Below are positions 21,490-33,625 of a stretch of DNA of 64,000 nucleotides, piece after piece. Under the pieces are notes generated by a model that saw only the letters and a list, made by a program, of their open reading frames with translations, searched no databases and was not told the origin of the DNA. The translations under genes were made by a program, and so were the position numbers. Location of the stretch: positions 59,906,512 to 59,970,511 of the forward strand of contig NC_088301.1 in NCBI RefSeq assembly GCF_032854445.1, written 5' to 3'. Within the stretch, counting starts at the first letter, position 1, and every line of letters starts with the position of its first letter. The DNA is from Liolophura sinensis. Lineage: Eukaryota; Mollusca; Polyplacophora; Chitonida; Chitonidae.

Positions 21490-22709
21490 GTCTATTTCCT
21501 CTAGAGAGTCACCTATATTCATTTGTCTCTAAAATCAGTCATACCAAAATTGCCTTTAGGCAGCGACAAGTAACAACCCAAGCTCTACACATTGACATGT
21601 TGACCGTCCATATTATTACAAGGAAAATGCAGTCTATTTTATATTGTTACTCCATAAGCTTAGTTTCGACACCAAGAGGTCATTGCCTCGGGTGACGTCG
21701 TAATTATTCAAAAGCAAGTTGCTTGTTGGACAATGGGCGAGGAGTGTAATTTGTTTTACAATGGCTGCGCCAAGAAGCCGTTAGAACAAACTCTTCACAG
21801 TAACACAGCCTACACTACTGTCTCTGCAAATAGACTACATGGCTAAAATTTCCTAACGTCCATGTCTAAATTCATGCCGCCGTGAGATCATATATTACAA
21901 CAGACAAAATAAAATTCATTTATTAAGGTTATGCCATACTAAAACGCGTAAACAATTTCAAGTATGGCAGTGTCACTAACAGGGTTACCAGTTAAGTGGA
22001 TAGCAGTTAAGGTAGCTGGTGTCGCCGTCTTTCAAAACCCGTTGAACTCCGCCCAATATCCAGCATGCCACTGTTTTTTTTTTTAAATAATTATGACGAC
22101 ACCCGAGGCAATGTGTTCTTGACTTCAGTTAGAGTGAGTGAGTGAGTGCTTGGGGTTTAACGTCGTACTCAACAATTTTTCAGTCATATGACGACGAAGG
22201 AATCATTAGGGTGCATGTACGTGTAATGTGCCTCCTTGTTGCAGGACGGATTTCCACCGCTCTTTTATTTAGTGCTGCTTCACTGAGACGCCTTACCGAA
22301 GGCAAGTAAGCCGCCCCGCCCGAGCCATTATACTGATACAAGTCAACCAGTCGTTGCACTATCCCCTTCATGCTGAACGCCAAGCGAAGAAGTTACAACT
22401 TCCTCTTTTAAAGTCTTAGGTGTGACTCGATCAAGGATTGATCCTGGATCTACCTGTCCCGAAGCGGACGCTCTACCAACTGTGCTATCCGGGCCGGTCG
22501 ACTTCAGTTAGACCGAGCTTATGACCTTTAACATTGTGAATTAGAAAAAAGTGTTCTAACTTCATTTTCCGTGCACTAACATAGACTTTCAGCATATCCA
22601 TGTGTAGAGCTTGTGTTGTTACGTGTCACTGACTAAAGGCAATTTTGGTAGCAGGTATGACTGACTTTACAGAGAGCTGATTATAGGCGACTCGCTAAAA
22701 CAAACAGAC
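21490..22709. mobile_element. Long-TIR DNA transposon, interrupted by a SINE
   Basis: The left arm (GTCTATTTCCTCTAGAGAGT at 21490) and right arm (ending CTCGCTAAAACAAACAGAC at 22709) are inverted copies. They include CCAAAATTGCCTTTAG and CAAGCTCTACACAT, and deeper CATTGCCTCGGGTGACGTCG. The arms are traceable for roughly 270-300 bp with gaps. TA flanks both ends (21488-21489, 22710-22711). Removing the SINE at 22134-22499 and one target copy leaves about 840 bp. No transposase frame. Confidence 0.82.
22134..22499 (-). mobile_element. Full-length tRNA-derived SINE (family C)
   Basis: The minus-strand head GGATAGCACAGTTGGTAGAG and the following CCGCTTCGGGACAGG resemble a tRNA with an A-box. The tail is GTCATATGACTGAAAAATTG, then GTACGACGTTAAACCCCAAG and CACTC repeats. 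A 13-bp target-site duplication GACTTCAGTTAGA flanks it (22121-22133 and 22500-22512). It sits in the right half of the long-TIR transposon, so it is younger. Confidence 0.93.
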
Positions 22710-23060
22710 TATAATTCAGTTATCAGCAGTTTGATTCCTTTGTTAAGTTGGTTAATCAGAACAGTTTGTTTATTTATTTCTTTTCATGTCTAAAAAAAAA
22801 AGAATTACAAAACGATGTCCCGTATGTGGCTTTGTAGTAGTTTCTGCAGTGAATGGGATACTTGTTTATGAAAGCAATCTGCTATTGTGGCTTGTGATGG
22901 CCACATTTTGCAGTAACACACGTACATACTTATCATAGCACACGTTTCAACGACTCCCCAAGATTCACAATTGCAATTTCCGTACTCTTGAGCTTTACAT
23001 TGCTGGTTTCAAAAAGACTTTTCCATACAAAAAAAAAAAGCACTGCTGCAACACTGCTAC
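22710..23060. other. Spacer without supported features
   Basis: AT-rich DNA between the transposon and the GC-rich array. Nothing recognised. Confidence 0.4.
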
Positions 23061-23064
23061 CCAT

Positions 23065-23740
23065 GGTCTTAGTTCGGCCGCCCTCGTCCTTAACACTTCT
23101 ACCGTCGATCTTAACACTGCCGCCGTTGGCCTTTACAATGTACCACCGGCCCTAACACCACCGCCGTTCGCCTTTGCAATACCACCGCCGGCCATAACAT
23201 TGCTGCCCCCCGTCTTAACACTTCTACGGTCGCCCTTAACACTGCCGCTTTTGGCCGTTACAATGCTATCATCGGTTTTAACGTTACACTGCTACGCCGC
23301 GGGCCTTAACTCCGCCGCCGTCGGCATGAACACTGCTACCACTGACATTAACATTGCCGCCGCCCGCCTTAACAGTGCTACCGCCGACATTAACATTACC
23401 GCGGCCGCCTTAACACTGCTACCGCCAACATTAACATTGCCGCAGCCCGCCTTAGCACTGCTACCGCCGACATTAACATAGCCGCGGCCGCCTTAACACT
23501 ACTACCACTGACATTAACATTGCCGCCGCCCGCCTTAACATGGCTACCGCAGACATTAACATAGCCGCCGCCCGCCTTAACACTGCTACCACTGACATTA
23601 ACATAGGTGCCGCCGGCTTTAACACTGCTACCACTGACATTAACATTGCCGCCGCCCGCCTTAACATTGTTACCGCCGACATTAACACTGCCGCGGCCGC
23701 CACTGATTTTAGAAATGCCGCCGCCAACCTTATCCTTCGG
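23065..23740. repeat. GC-rich 42-bp minisatellite
   Basis: Sixteen or so diverged half and full units built from CTTAACACTGCTACCGCC, GACATTAACATT and GCCGCCGCCCGC. A unit of 42 bp keeps a reading frame, so both strands show open frames with 14-residue repeats (LNTATTDINIAAAR on plus; VNVSGSSVKAGG-like on minus). I treat these as artefacts. GCGGCCGC occurs three times. The composition contrasts sharply with the AT-rich surroundings. Confidence 0.9.
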
Positions 23741-24244
23741 TAGCACAAAGAAACATACATGGCTTATCTAGGGTATACACGTTTAGGCCTACAGTAGACC
23801 CATATGGAAATGTAGTCATCATTAACAAGGGGGTAAAATAAAATACATATCCCTTAATGTATAATCGAGATGATACATGTTATAACATCTCCATAAGAAG
23901 GGAGATAGAGCGGCATGCTTTGGACATTATTTATTTGTTTGTTTGTTCTTTGGCGAAAGAGTACGCCAGTTAGACCTATTGCAGTCACGCAACAACAAAA
24001 CCTTCATGGTGGCATCGGATTTAGGAGAGTGTCAACTACCCCCCGCCCCCTTCTCCAACTCTCCACCACCAAATTTTAATATGGAGGGGAGAATTTAACC
24101 TTGTATAAAGTATAAGGTAGCGTCTCGTTCTAAAATTTCAAATCGTCCACAATATTTACTGCAGTAAAATGAATAACAAAGATTAGATAAAATAATTATT
24201 TCTTAAACAGATTAAGTACTTAAAAGAGAAGAAAACATAAAATT
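23741..24244. other. AT-rich spacer, no supported gene
   Basis: Contains a short C-rich patch near 24040. No exon or element was identified. Confidence 0.4.
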
Positions 24245-24790
24245 GATGCCAAAATCAGATGAAAGAGCGTCAAAACTTATTTGCAAATATGATCTTTAAT
24301 ATTTTTTTTGGATTTTTTTTTCAAGAGAAAAGGGTATTTGAAAATATTTTTGTATGGTGAGTATTTGGGGCCACCTTTTGGTATTATAGTCTTTGTTTAA
24401 TAATGTCATAAATTAGGATGTAACACAGGTTTAATAAATATTTTTGCACTAGAATTTGTTCTTTTCAGCTAACAAATGTATTAAACCTCTATTTGAATCA
24501 TATTTATATTTTTAATATGTTCGTAAATATTATCATAATTTAGGTTACATGCATACGTTTCGATATAAACAACAAATTTACATTCAAATAAATTTATAGA
24601 CAAGCATCACATCCTTATTTAGAACATTATTATGCAACAACGATAAATATCAAAATTGGTCCCAAAGACCCACCATACAATATGTTTTCAAATACCCTTT
24701 TTTCTTGAAAAAAAAATCCAAACAAAATATTAAAGATCTTATTTGCGAATAAGTTCTGACGCTCTTTCATCTGAATTTGGCATTTTCAAG
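24245..24790. mobile_element. Foldback element with ~170-bp inverted arms
   Basis: The left arm (CAGATGAAAGAGCGTCAAAA at 24256, later AAAAGGGTATTTGAAAA) is matched in inverse by the right arm (GTATGTTTTCAAATACCC-like sequence through GACGCTCTTTCATCTG ending 24773). The centre of about 200 bp is unique and AT-rich. A second, diverged copy of the right terminus follows at 24815-24905. The same family occurs at 12930-13322. No coding capacity. Confidence 0.82.
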
Positions 24791-24814
24791 CGTCTTTTTC
24801 TCCTTCAGGAAAAT

Positions 24815-24905
24815 CGGAAAAAATATTGAAGACAACATTTGGGAATAACTTTTCGCACTCTTTCATCTGAACGTTGTCATTTTTACGTTTTCTCCACCTT
24901 TAACT
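24815..24905. repeat. Extra copy of the foldback terminus
   Basis: AAAATATTGAAGACAACATT, then AATAACTTTTCGCACTC and TTTCATCTGAAC parallel the right arm ending at 24773, about 105-110 bp further on. It may be a terminal subrepeat or the remains of a second insertion. Confidence 0.6.
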
Positions 24906-25399
24906 GAATAGTTCTTATTAAGTTATATATAATTGCATTTAATTATATAGACAGCCTAGGATATACAAATTTTAAGAAAATATATAAATTTTCTGTCTAT
25001 CAGATAAGACCGTTCAACGGAACCTTTTACAGGGTCGTAGTGAAAAAAAATTCGCCATCCGTGGCTACCATACAAAATTCAGGTCCCAAATTCACTTAAA
25101 CTCGGAATACCGATACCTTCATGTAAATTTGGGGCACTGACTTTTTACCTTTAACGTTTTTTTATCATCTTTACAACTCCGTCACTATAATTAGATACCA
25201 CGCCTGGGGACACCATTTAACTTTCAATGGCTTAAAGGTAGCCTATATGTAGATCTAAAGCAATCTGGGATTTCCCTCCTTTAAAATCCCTTCTGAAACG
25301 CTAAATGGTTATTGTCAGTTTCGAATCTAAATGGACTTATGGGAGTATGTATGTATGGCCTAATGTAGTGCTCAGCAAAGGACAGCTTGGTGTTCTCCC

Positions 25400-25780
25400 A
25401 GAAGTGCACCCGCAGCGCGTGTTTGTTACAATCAGCACGTGGTCTGTCGTGTTGTGAGCGCGTGTTTCAGTCTCGAGCCACCAGTGGCGCTGTGGTTCTG
25501 TAACTCTACACTGATGGAGAAGTGCGAGCTTCGTGCACCTTCCCGTTCTGTCACTGCTCATTACCTCCTGAGCACCTCGGATCAACGCTAGCTAGCCTAC
25601 CATGAGAACTATTTCGACAGTCAGTTCCAGTTCATGTTCAGAAAGACAAGCAGCGATTCGGTGTACATCACAGGCCGGGAGGTTAATAGAGGAAAGTGCA
25701 ACTGAGTAGGACATGTAGCCGAAAAGAAACAAGGCTGAGTGGAGAAAGCATCGGGTGAACGCATGTCGTGGCAGCATCGC
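25400..25780 (+). promoter_or_regulatory. CpG-richer patch, possible promoter
   Basis: CpG dinucleotides are frequent here (for example GCACCCGCAGCGCGTG, GAGCGCGTG, GTCTCGAG, GGATCAACGC), unlike the flanking AT-rich DNA. It lies 200-580 bp upstream of the candidate start codon at 25980. The interpretation as a promoter is inference. Confidence 0.3.
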
Positions 25781-25979
25781 TCTTTTCCAGATTTCAAGGA
25801 TTAAAAACTTATGAAACTTTGAACCATTGTTAAACTGAAACGTTTAAACATTCATTTTTGGTTTTGACATTTCGCTTTCACACCATTGCAACATCACATA
25901 AAAATAGGCAATTTATTTCCTGCCCAGTGATGCTATTCAGAGTTTGCTGACTAGGTTGTAGAGGAATAGCTGGTTACCG

Positions 25980-25998
25980 ATGAAGATGCCTGAATCAG
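25980..25998 (+). CDS. Candidate first coding exon of an unknown plus-strand gene
   Basis: ATGAAGATGCCTGAATCAG is followed by the consensus donor GTAGGT (25999). An in-frame TAG lies seven codons upstream, so translation would begin here or at the second ATG, giving MKMPES plus one base. The exon ends in phase 1. No family can be assigned from six residues. The call depends on the donor, the upstream stop and the CpG-richer region upstream, so it may be chance. Confidence 0.25.
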
Positions 25999-27884
25999 GT
26001 AGGTTTCCTGCATGTTTGACACCTTAAATCATCATGGTCTCGTGGTCAATACAAATATGCTGCCATGAAATTACAGGCCTAAGGTTTTTTTATATGTAGT
26101 CCTACTCATATAATTTATACTAATTTATTTTTTTAGAAATTCTAACTTCAAACTGTATAGATAAGTGAAAGATATATTAAATTATTGTAATCAGTCAATT
26201 TCATATCATAGATATAAATATAGATTTACATCTCCATAGTGAAAAATGTATGTAAGATATATGCAGTTGTATTTCTGAGAGAAATTTTTGATTTTATATT
26301 TTCTTGAGTATGTTTTCTTTTGAAGTTTTAAATTCATTATAGTCCAGCTTTAGACACTGTCTATGGTACAGATTTTTACAGGCTTTGATGCAAGCTGACA
26401 TAATTTGGCTTCTGTGAAATTGACAAGATTGTTTTTCACTTTCATCATTCAAGCATCACTGGAAACTGTTCAGTTTTCGCAGTTTCTACATTTATAAATA
26501 CTATGTGTATGTCTCATTAAACTTGCTCCAATTACCCTTTATCAGTGCAGGTTTTCATTCTACTTGCCTCCTTTTAATACATCCAGCAGAATTTCTGCAT
26601 AACATGTGTGTTGAAGGAGAGTTATGAGTTGTGGTTTCTTAAACAGTTCAGTAATGCTTTTTAAAATTGTGGTGCATTTTAGACATGCTGAGGTGAAGGT
26701 ACCTTCATGTATTTCAGGTCAAACCTAGAGATGTGAGTTTTAGCTGCAATTCCTGAATTCCTGCAGGCAAGATGCTACTCTAAGGATTTTTCATGTGGCA
26801 TATGATAAAGAAATAGATGTTGAAAGGTTATTAGCCATTTGGCAAATTAGATAGGTATATCTTGGCAGGCAGCTTGCATCAGGTCTTGTTAATCTTTTAC
26901 TTGCCAGGTAAATTGGGCATTTGGTGGGCTGGTTAGCACCCAAGGCTGTTGTAATACACCTCAGGGGATTTACAGTTAAGTCAACAAACTATAATGCGGT
27001 CGTGTATTCACTTGGATTAGGTGGGAAAATTCAGCAGTAATGATGCATGGATGGCCATGGGGGAGGCAATGGCTGCTCATACCAAACCTGGGCTAAATGA
27101 TTCAGCCTGTATGTACATGTGCCAAATGTCAGTATGATAGGATGTCATGGTCTAGCTCTGTGGGGTGAAATGTCTTACTATGGCTGACTAAACGTATCAT
27201 ATATAATTTTGCTGCACAGGTATAAAAAATATGTTTTTTATGGTTAGAGCCAGATTTAATTACTTCACACAGTGTTTGGTCCTGCAATATTTGCAGAATT
27301 TTTGGCATTGTATATGTATAGTTTTAACCACTGGAGTGGCTTCACGCTTTTTCCGTGGCAAAAACATTCTACCAGCAGGGTATGTGTATGTTTTTAAAAT
27401 TAGGGCCCATTACTCGGGGCAGGTGTTAATATACATCTTAACAGGTAGACGGAAAAAGTGTTCATTCTCTCACCACCACATCTAAATATATCAGGTGTAT
27501 GTCGAGGGATGCCTCTGTTTGATGAACTAAGCTACGCTGAGAAACTGAAAATAGGGGAAAAATGGTGATGATTGGATTAAGATAGTTTACAGGTATTTTT
27601 CTTCTGGAAGTATCAAATTGCTCTAAGGGAATTTTTTGGGAAATTGGATATCAACACTTCTTTCCCATGAATATATTATATTTTTTTGTAGGGGTTTTGA
27701 CTGGTGGATGGTTTCCGTTAGATTGCCTATCTTAAATGTTTCTGTTACTGTGCCTAGTTGAAGTACACACATGTTACAGAAGGACAAACAGTTAACCGTT
27801 GATATGTTGAATTAAGTTTCTAAACCGTGGCACAAGTGCTTTTGTTATGACATCTTCATATTATTGTGATAATTTACCCATAAG
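25999..27884. other. AT-rich DNA, possible giant intron start
   Basis: No exon or array is supported between the candidate donor and the 49-bp array. Confidence 0.4.
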
Positions 27885-29045
27885 AGGGCTGAAAAGTTAT
27901 CCCTTCTTATTTTTGTTATAATTTGCCAATAGGAGGGCTGAAAAGTTATCCCTTCTTATTTTTGTTATAATTTGCCCATAGGAGGGCTGAAAAGTTATCC
28001 CTTCTTATTTTTGTTATAATTTGCCCATAGGAGGGCTGAGAAGGTATCCCTTCTTATTTTTGTTATAATTTGCCAATAGGAGGGCTGAAAAGTTATCCCT
28101 TCTTATTTTTGTTATAATTTGCCAATAGGAGGGCTGAAAAGTTATCCCTTTTTATTTCTTTTCTGTTATAATTTGCCAATAGGAGGGCTGAAAGCTATCC
28201 CTTCTTACTTTTTGTTATATTTTGCCCATAGGAGGGCTGAAAAGTTATCCTTCTTTTCTTTTCTTATAATTTGCTCATAGGAGGGCTGAAAAGCTATCCC
28301 TTCTTATTTTTGTTAAAATTTGCCCATTGGAGGGCTGAAAAGTTATCCCTTCTTTTTTTTTGTTATAATTTGCCTATAGGAGGGGCTGAAAAGTTATCCC
28401 TTTTTATTTCTGTTATAATTTGCCAATAGGAGGGCTGAAAAGCTATCCCTTCTTACTTTTGTTATATTTTGCCCATACGAGGGCTGAAAAGTTATCCCTT
28501 CTTTTCTTTTCTTATTATTTGCCCCATAGGAGGGCTGAGAAGGTATCCATTCTTATTTTTGTTATAATTTGCCAATAGGAGGGCTAAAAAGCTATCCCTT
28601 CTTATTTTTGTTAAAATTTGCTCATAGGAGGGCTGAAAAGTGATCCCTTCTTTTTTTATTATATTTGCCCACAGAGGGCTGAAAGCTATCCCTTCTTATT
28701 TTTGTTAAAATTTGCCAATAGGAGGGCTGAAAAGTGATCCCTTCTTTTTTTTTGTTATAATTTGCCCACAGGAGGGCTAAAAAGCTATCCCTTTTTATTT
28801 TTGTTAAATTTGCCCATAGGAGGACTGAAAAGTTATCCCTTCTTATTTTTTGTTATAAATTTGCCAATAGGAGGGCTGAAAGCTATCCGTTCTATTTTTG
28901 TTATAATTTGCCCATAGGAGGGCTGAAAAGCTATCCTTTCTTATTTTTGTTATAATTTGCTCATAGGAGGGCTGAAAAGCTATCCCTTCTTATTTTTGTT
29001 ATAATTTGCTCATAGGAGGGCTGAAAACCTATCCCTTCCCTCTAT
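27885..29045. repeat. 49-bp minisatellite (1.2 kb)
   Basis: About 24 copies of GTTATAATTTGCCAATAGGA, GGGCTGAAAAGTTATCCC and TTCTTATTTTT. Variants include TGCTCATAGG and AAGCTATCC, and unit lengths vary at the T-runs. A G-run follows at about 29130. Confidence 0.95.
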
Positions 29046-30294
29046 TATGGTGACAATTTGCCCATAACATAGCTATAGGGGCTCTCATGGACCCCAGATG
29101 GCACAACACATGTTCTCATCAATTTTTTTGGGGGGGGGGGGGGGTGGAGGGGCTTGGTGGTAAAATGAGAAATTCTGACAATCAATACAAAGCCATATAT
29201 AGACTTAATAGATCATAATATACTGATTCTACAACTGGCTATCTCTTTTATGATCAGTTGATGCTAATTATTGCTGGGACCAAGGGAGGAGAGATAAAGA
29301 TGTATTTGCCAGGCCTTTCCCCATTTAGTCCTAATTATTGCTCCTTACCTATGGTTTCGCCGCACACGTAACAAAAATCTTTACTCTCCAGCAGGCCACA
29401 AGACTTAAATTAGCAAACCAGCCAAAAAAGCTGACTTGCTTACCAATGGCTTAATGACATGTTTACATCCTTATCTGATTTCTTAAAATAAAAGTATCCA
29501 AGTTTCTATGGCAACTGTTCAGTTTGGCTTTCATCGTTTTTTTTAGTTATCAAGCGGGAACACATGTATACATCTAAATATAATCACTGCTTAGTTTATC
29601 ATGGCCACTGTCTGTGACATTAACCTTTCATTTTTATGTATTGAAGGGTGTTTCTCTCAGGAAGTCAACAATAATCTGTGTCTTTTGCATCTTATTGCTA
29701 GGGTAGTATCTACAAATGCCATAGCCCATAAAGATACGGACGGAAACGGTCATGTGGTACTTGATTTATCCTTAAACAGTTGGTAAAGTTTACACATTCT
29801 CTTACTTCAGCAAGAGAATGCGTAATTTTTGAAAGCATGGCATTTAATTTCTAAGTGGTGAGTAAAAAGAACAGTATCAATTGTGTAGGTGTATGTATTG
29901 TGTTGCATTCAGGCAGCCAATAAATGTAGCCTAGCTTGGGTAAAAAAAGTGTGGTAAAAGTCAGTGGCATTCAACTAGGCATATGCCACCACCATCCAAT
30001 CATCAAGAAAATGCTAAAGTAGCCAAATATTTGTTTTTTTTTTTGCCTGACATTAGTTATGCATATGAAAATCTCTCTGTACATTAGTGGTTCCCTCCAT
30101 TGATGTTTCCTTGCAAAATCATACATGAAAAAGAAAGCAAGGAAAAAAATCTCATCATTTCCAACAAAATAAAAAACCATGGATGTATAGTGGTGTTTAG
30201 GGACCTATTGTTGCATCATAGTTTTTTATGAATAATTTCTGAAGCTGCGCAGTTTGCCAATAAATTCCTTACTGTGCCTTATGTACAAAACTCT
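29046..30294. other. Non-coding spacer with a long G-run
   Basis: A stretch of G at about 29130-29145, otherwise AT-rich. No supported exon. Confidence 0.4.
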
Positions 30295-30600
30295 GTTAAG
30301 CTGAGTTAAGGGAACTGGTAGGCTGCAATTAAGGGAACTGGTGAGCTTGTGATTAAGGGAACTGGTGAACTGTGATTAAAGAAATTGGTGAGCCTCAATT
30401 AAGGGAACTGGTGAGCTGTGATTTAGGGAACTGGTGAGCTTCAATTAAGGGAAATGGTGAGGCTGTGGTTGTGGAAACTAATGAGCTACAATTAAGGGAA
30501 CTAGTGAGCTACAAATAAGGGAACTGGTGAGCTGCAAATATGGAAACTTCTGAGATGTGATGAAGGGAACTGGTGAGCTACAATTAAGGGAATGGTGATC
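30295..30600. repeat. ~23-bp minisatellite
   Basis: About 13 diverged copies of TTAAGGGAACTGGTGAGCTG plus a few bases (TGA, CAA). Confidence 0.88.
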
Positions 30601-33364
30601 TGTGTATTTTACTGCTGATTCCCACAAGAACAAAAGAGACAGTATCAGTCTGAACCATGTATTTTATCAGGTAGCCAATGTGAAATGTCAGTCCGTAACC
30701 CAGCCTGGATAGTGGTATCGCCCCAAGTAGCATGTGACCCCAGGTTCCTGTTCAAAGCCCTATCTCAGGCCCATAACTTACTCAGAAGTATTCTCAGAGT
30801 TTTGGTAAGGGGACTGTCTTGTTTATGTTCTGTTATCTCGGACGTCAGACCTGCCCCTGGATATAAGGTTTTGTGCTCGATAAAGGATATATATATATAC
30901 ATTGTTATTTGAATACACAGACTATTTGATAGCTTTGAGAAAAACATTTGGAAATGTCTTCATAATGACATTATCTGTGTTGGTGGTGTTTTGTTTCATA
31001 GATTCAAGCTACAGCAGTTCTGTTATATGTTTTTTTTTCATGTGGAGGGTTTTGTCAGGCTTTGGCGTAATCTGCATTTAGTGTTCATGAACACTGGAAC
31101 AAGGCAGCAAATTATCACAGAAGAACTGCATTCTTGCTGGAAACTATTTGCTATCAGAAATCTATGATAAACTGTTGTCTCAAAACAGGATGTTCTTCTG
31201 GATACTGTGTATGTACTACTTATACATGATGTATGCATGTACATATTTCTGTAATGTCAGATACTGTTTTTAAAATGATAAAACGTAAGTATAAAGTTAT
31301 CAACCAAGGTTTTTGTAGGGTTTCAGAAAATGGAACAAAAATGCATGGAATTCTGTATTTTAGCATCTGTTGATAGATCTAAGGCTGGTAGGCGCCACAC
31401 TTATAGTGAAGGAGTTATTTTGTGTTCAGACGGTTTTTGTAACAAAAACTTGATCGATTAACATCACTTACTGTCATAATAGTGTGAAATTGAAATTAAC
31501 ATGCAAAGACCTGCTGCCTAAGAGACAGAGCTTTCAGAAGGATCCTTGACAGCAGGACGTGAGGGTTGCTGGCATCACAGTCACCATTCTACATGCAGGT
31601 GACTGCTAAGATGTATCTAATGTGTAAGAATGCATCTGTAATTTCAGTTTCATGTGTGGAAGTTAAGGAAACAGGTTACATGCACAAGGTACATGCAGAT
31701 AAACAAACCAGGTACTCACAGAAAATAATTAGCATGTACCAAATTTCTGAATGTCCAGATTTCTGTCAGGAAAAGATTTAACTGTAATAAGTAGGTACAC
31801 GAGTGAACAAGTCTACATGTTATGATGTAGTATATTAAACTAAATAAACCTCATCAAAATGTTTGGAATAGTTGTATACCTGCAGTATACATGAACTGTT
31901 CAAGATTTTCTACATGCCACCCATATTTCTAACATTGTTTTAACACAATTTGTTGCCAACATGGGCATAAAGAAATTAAACTATACTTGTAAATCATTGT
32001 CTGGTTAATTAGATTTAGCATTTACCAAACTTTGAGTCTCCCAGATGACTAGACAGCAAACCTTTTAACACAGTTGTCTTTTTTTGTCCAGGGCTGTGGG
32101 ATTTGGAGAGCATTGGCTCTCAGGGAGCTTACACACTCACTGATTTTTGAAGTCGCCTGTTAAGTATGGACAAATTATTTCCCCACCCCGCTGTAGCCAC
32201 TTACAGAGGGTATGTCTGTGCTGTGTAGAAGTGATGAGACACTTGAGTTATGAGAGCTTAGTTCTGTTGGAAAAGTTGACCACCCTGGGTGTCTTGTGCT
32301 GCTTCATTTCAGTGAATAGAACTTTGATTTGGTCGAATATTGCATGGACAAATTGCAGGGGACAAGTCTTCACATAAATTATATCAAATGGTTTGAAACT
32401 GATTTTTGTTCTTGATAGGAGTAATTGTTCAAATGTTTGTTAATTATAAAATGAAGCTGTCAGAAATGAAACTTGTAGGATGCTCATAAACACACAGACA
32501 GATTATTATAGTGGGACACTCGCATTATGGGACTTTTTAAGGGATTGCAGATGGATGTTTTACAGCCATTTGAAGGCACAGATTTTCTGAGTTATAGCAG
32601 CTTCTTAAGTGCATGTCTCTTTTAAAGTAATAACCCATAAATTAACTTCTGATGGAACACAAGAGGAAAGTAAACAAGGGAATGAGAAGTTTAACTAGGT
32701 GCTAATTCAGAAATGTTTGAGAAAAAACTCTGGTGGAGTTTTCTGTGGGGCACTGTCTTTAAGCGATTGTTTGTGTTGATTGTCTATTGATGATTAAGTT
32801 CTTTTCCAGCCTGAGGGTGGATGAAAGGTTTCATGCTGTGACTATGAATTTGACTAAATATTTAAAAACTCTTTTTTCAGATTTCCTTACTTTGAAAAGT
32901 ACAATTTCTATCCTACATGTACCTCAAAGAACGGTGAAGTTGTAAGGGTAGATTGTCACATGTCTTAAGACAATTTTTATGTATAGTAAGGTAACTGTAG
33001 CCCTTGGCTAGAGGCATGTTGTCAAGACATGCCTAATGTGTTTTTCTTGGGGGTCCCAGTGGAATTGCAAAAGTCTGGGGGTGTGGGCAAAGATAGACAC
33101 CACATGCTCTCTGCTGGACCCAAACTGGGAAAGCTGTGGAGTGATGGACACAGCAGTTGGAATCAAACTCTGTGAATGCAGCAGAATGTAGCAGGATGTA
33201 GGAGAATGTAGCAGGATGCAGACAGAAGCATATACTTGTACATCCATTAAATGACTGACAAAAATTTAAAAATTTGGCTTTAAAAATGATTCTCTGAAAC
33301 TGAGCACCAGCGTCTGTAGCTGCATGTAAAGTTTATTAGTTGTATGTTCCAAGGTTATTAATGT
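30601..33364. other. Non-coding DNA, nothing recognised
   Basis: About 2.8 kb of AT-rich sequence with only short random frames. No exon with convincing splice sites and coding similarity was found on either strand. Confidence 0.4.
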
Positions 33365-33625
33365 GGACAAAATTTCTGCTGTGTCATACTGCTCAGTGTT
33401 TGATGTACCAACAGGTGCTGCGTCATACTGCTCAGGGTTTGATGTACCAACAGGTGCTGCGTCATACTGCACAGTGTTTGATGTACCAACAGATGAATTT
33501 TTCTGCTGTGTCATACTGCTCAGTGTTTGATGTACCAACAGGTGTTGTGTCATACTGCTCAGTGTTTGATGTACCAACAGGTGCTGTGTCATAGTGCTCA
33601 GTGTTTGATGTACCAACAGATGAAT
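33365..33625. repeat. 39-bp minisatellite
   Basis: About 6-7 units of CTGCTCAGTGTTTGATGTAC, CAACAGGTGCTG and (T/C)GTCATA. Two units carry an insertion GATGAATTTTTC. The unit is a multiple of three, so both strands show repeating peptide frames, which are artefacts. Confidence 0.92.
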
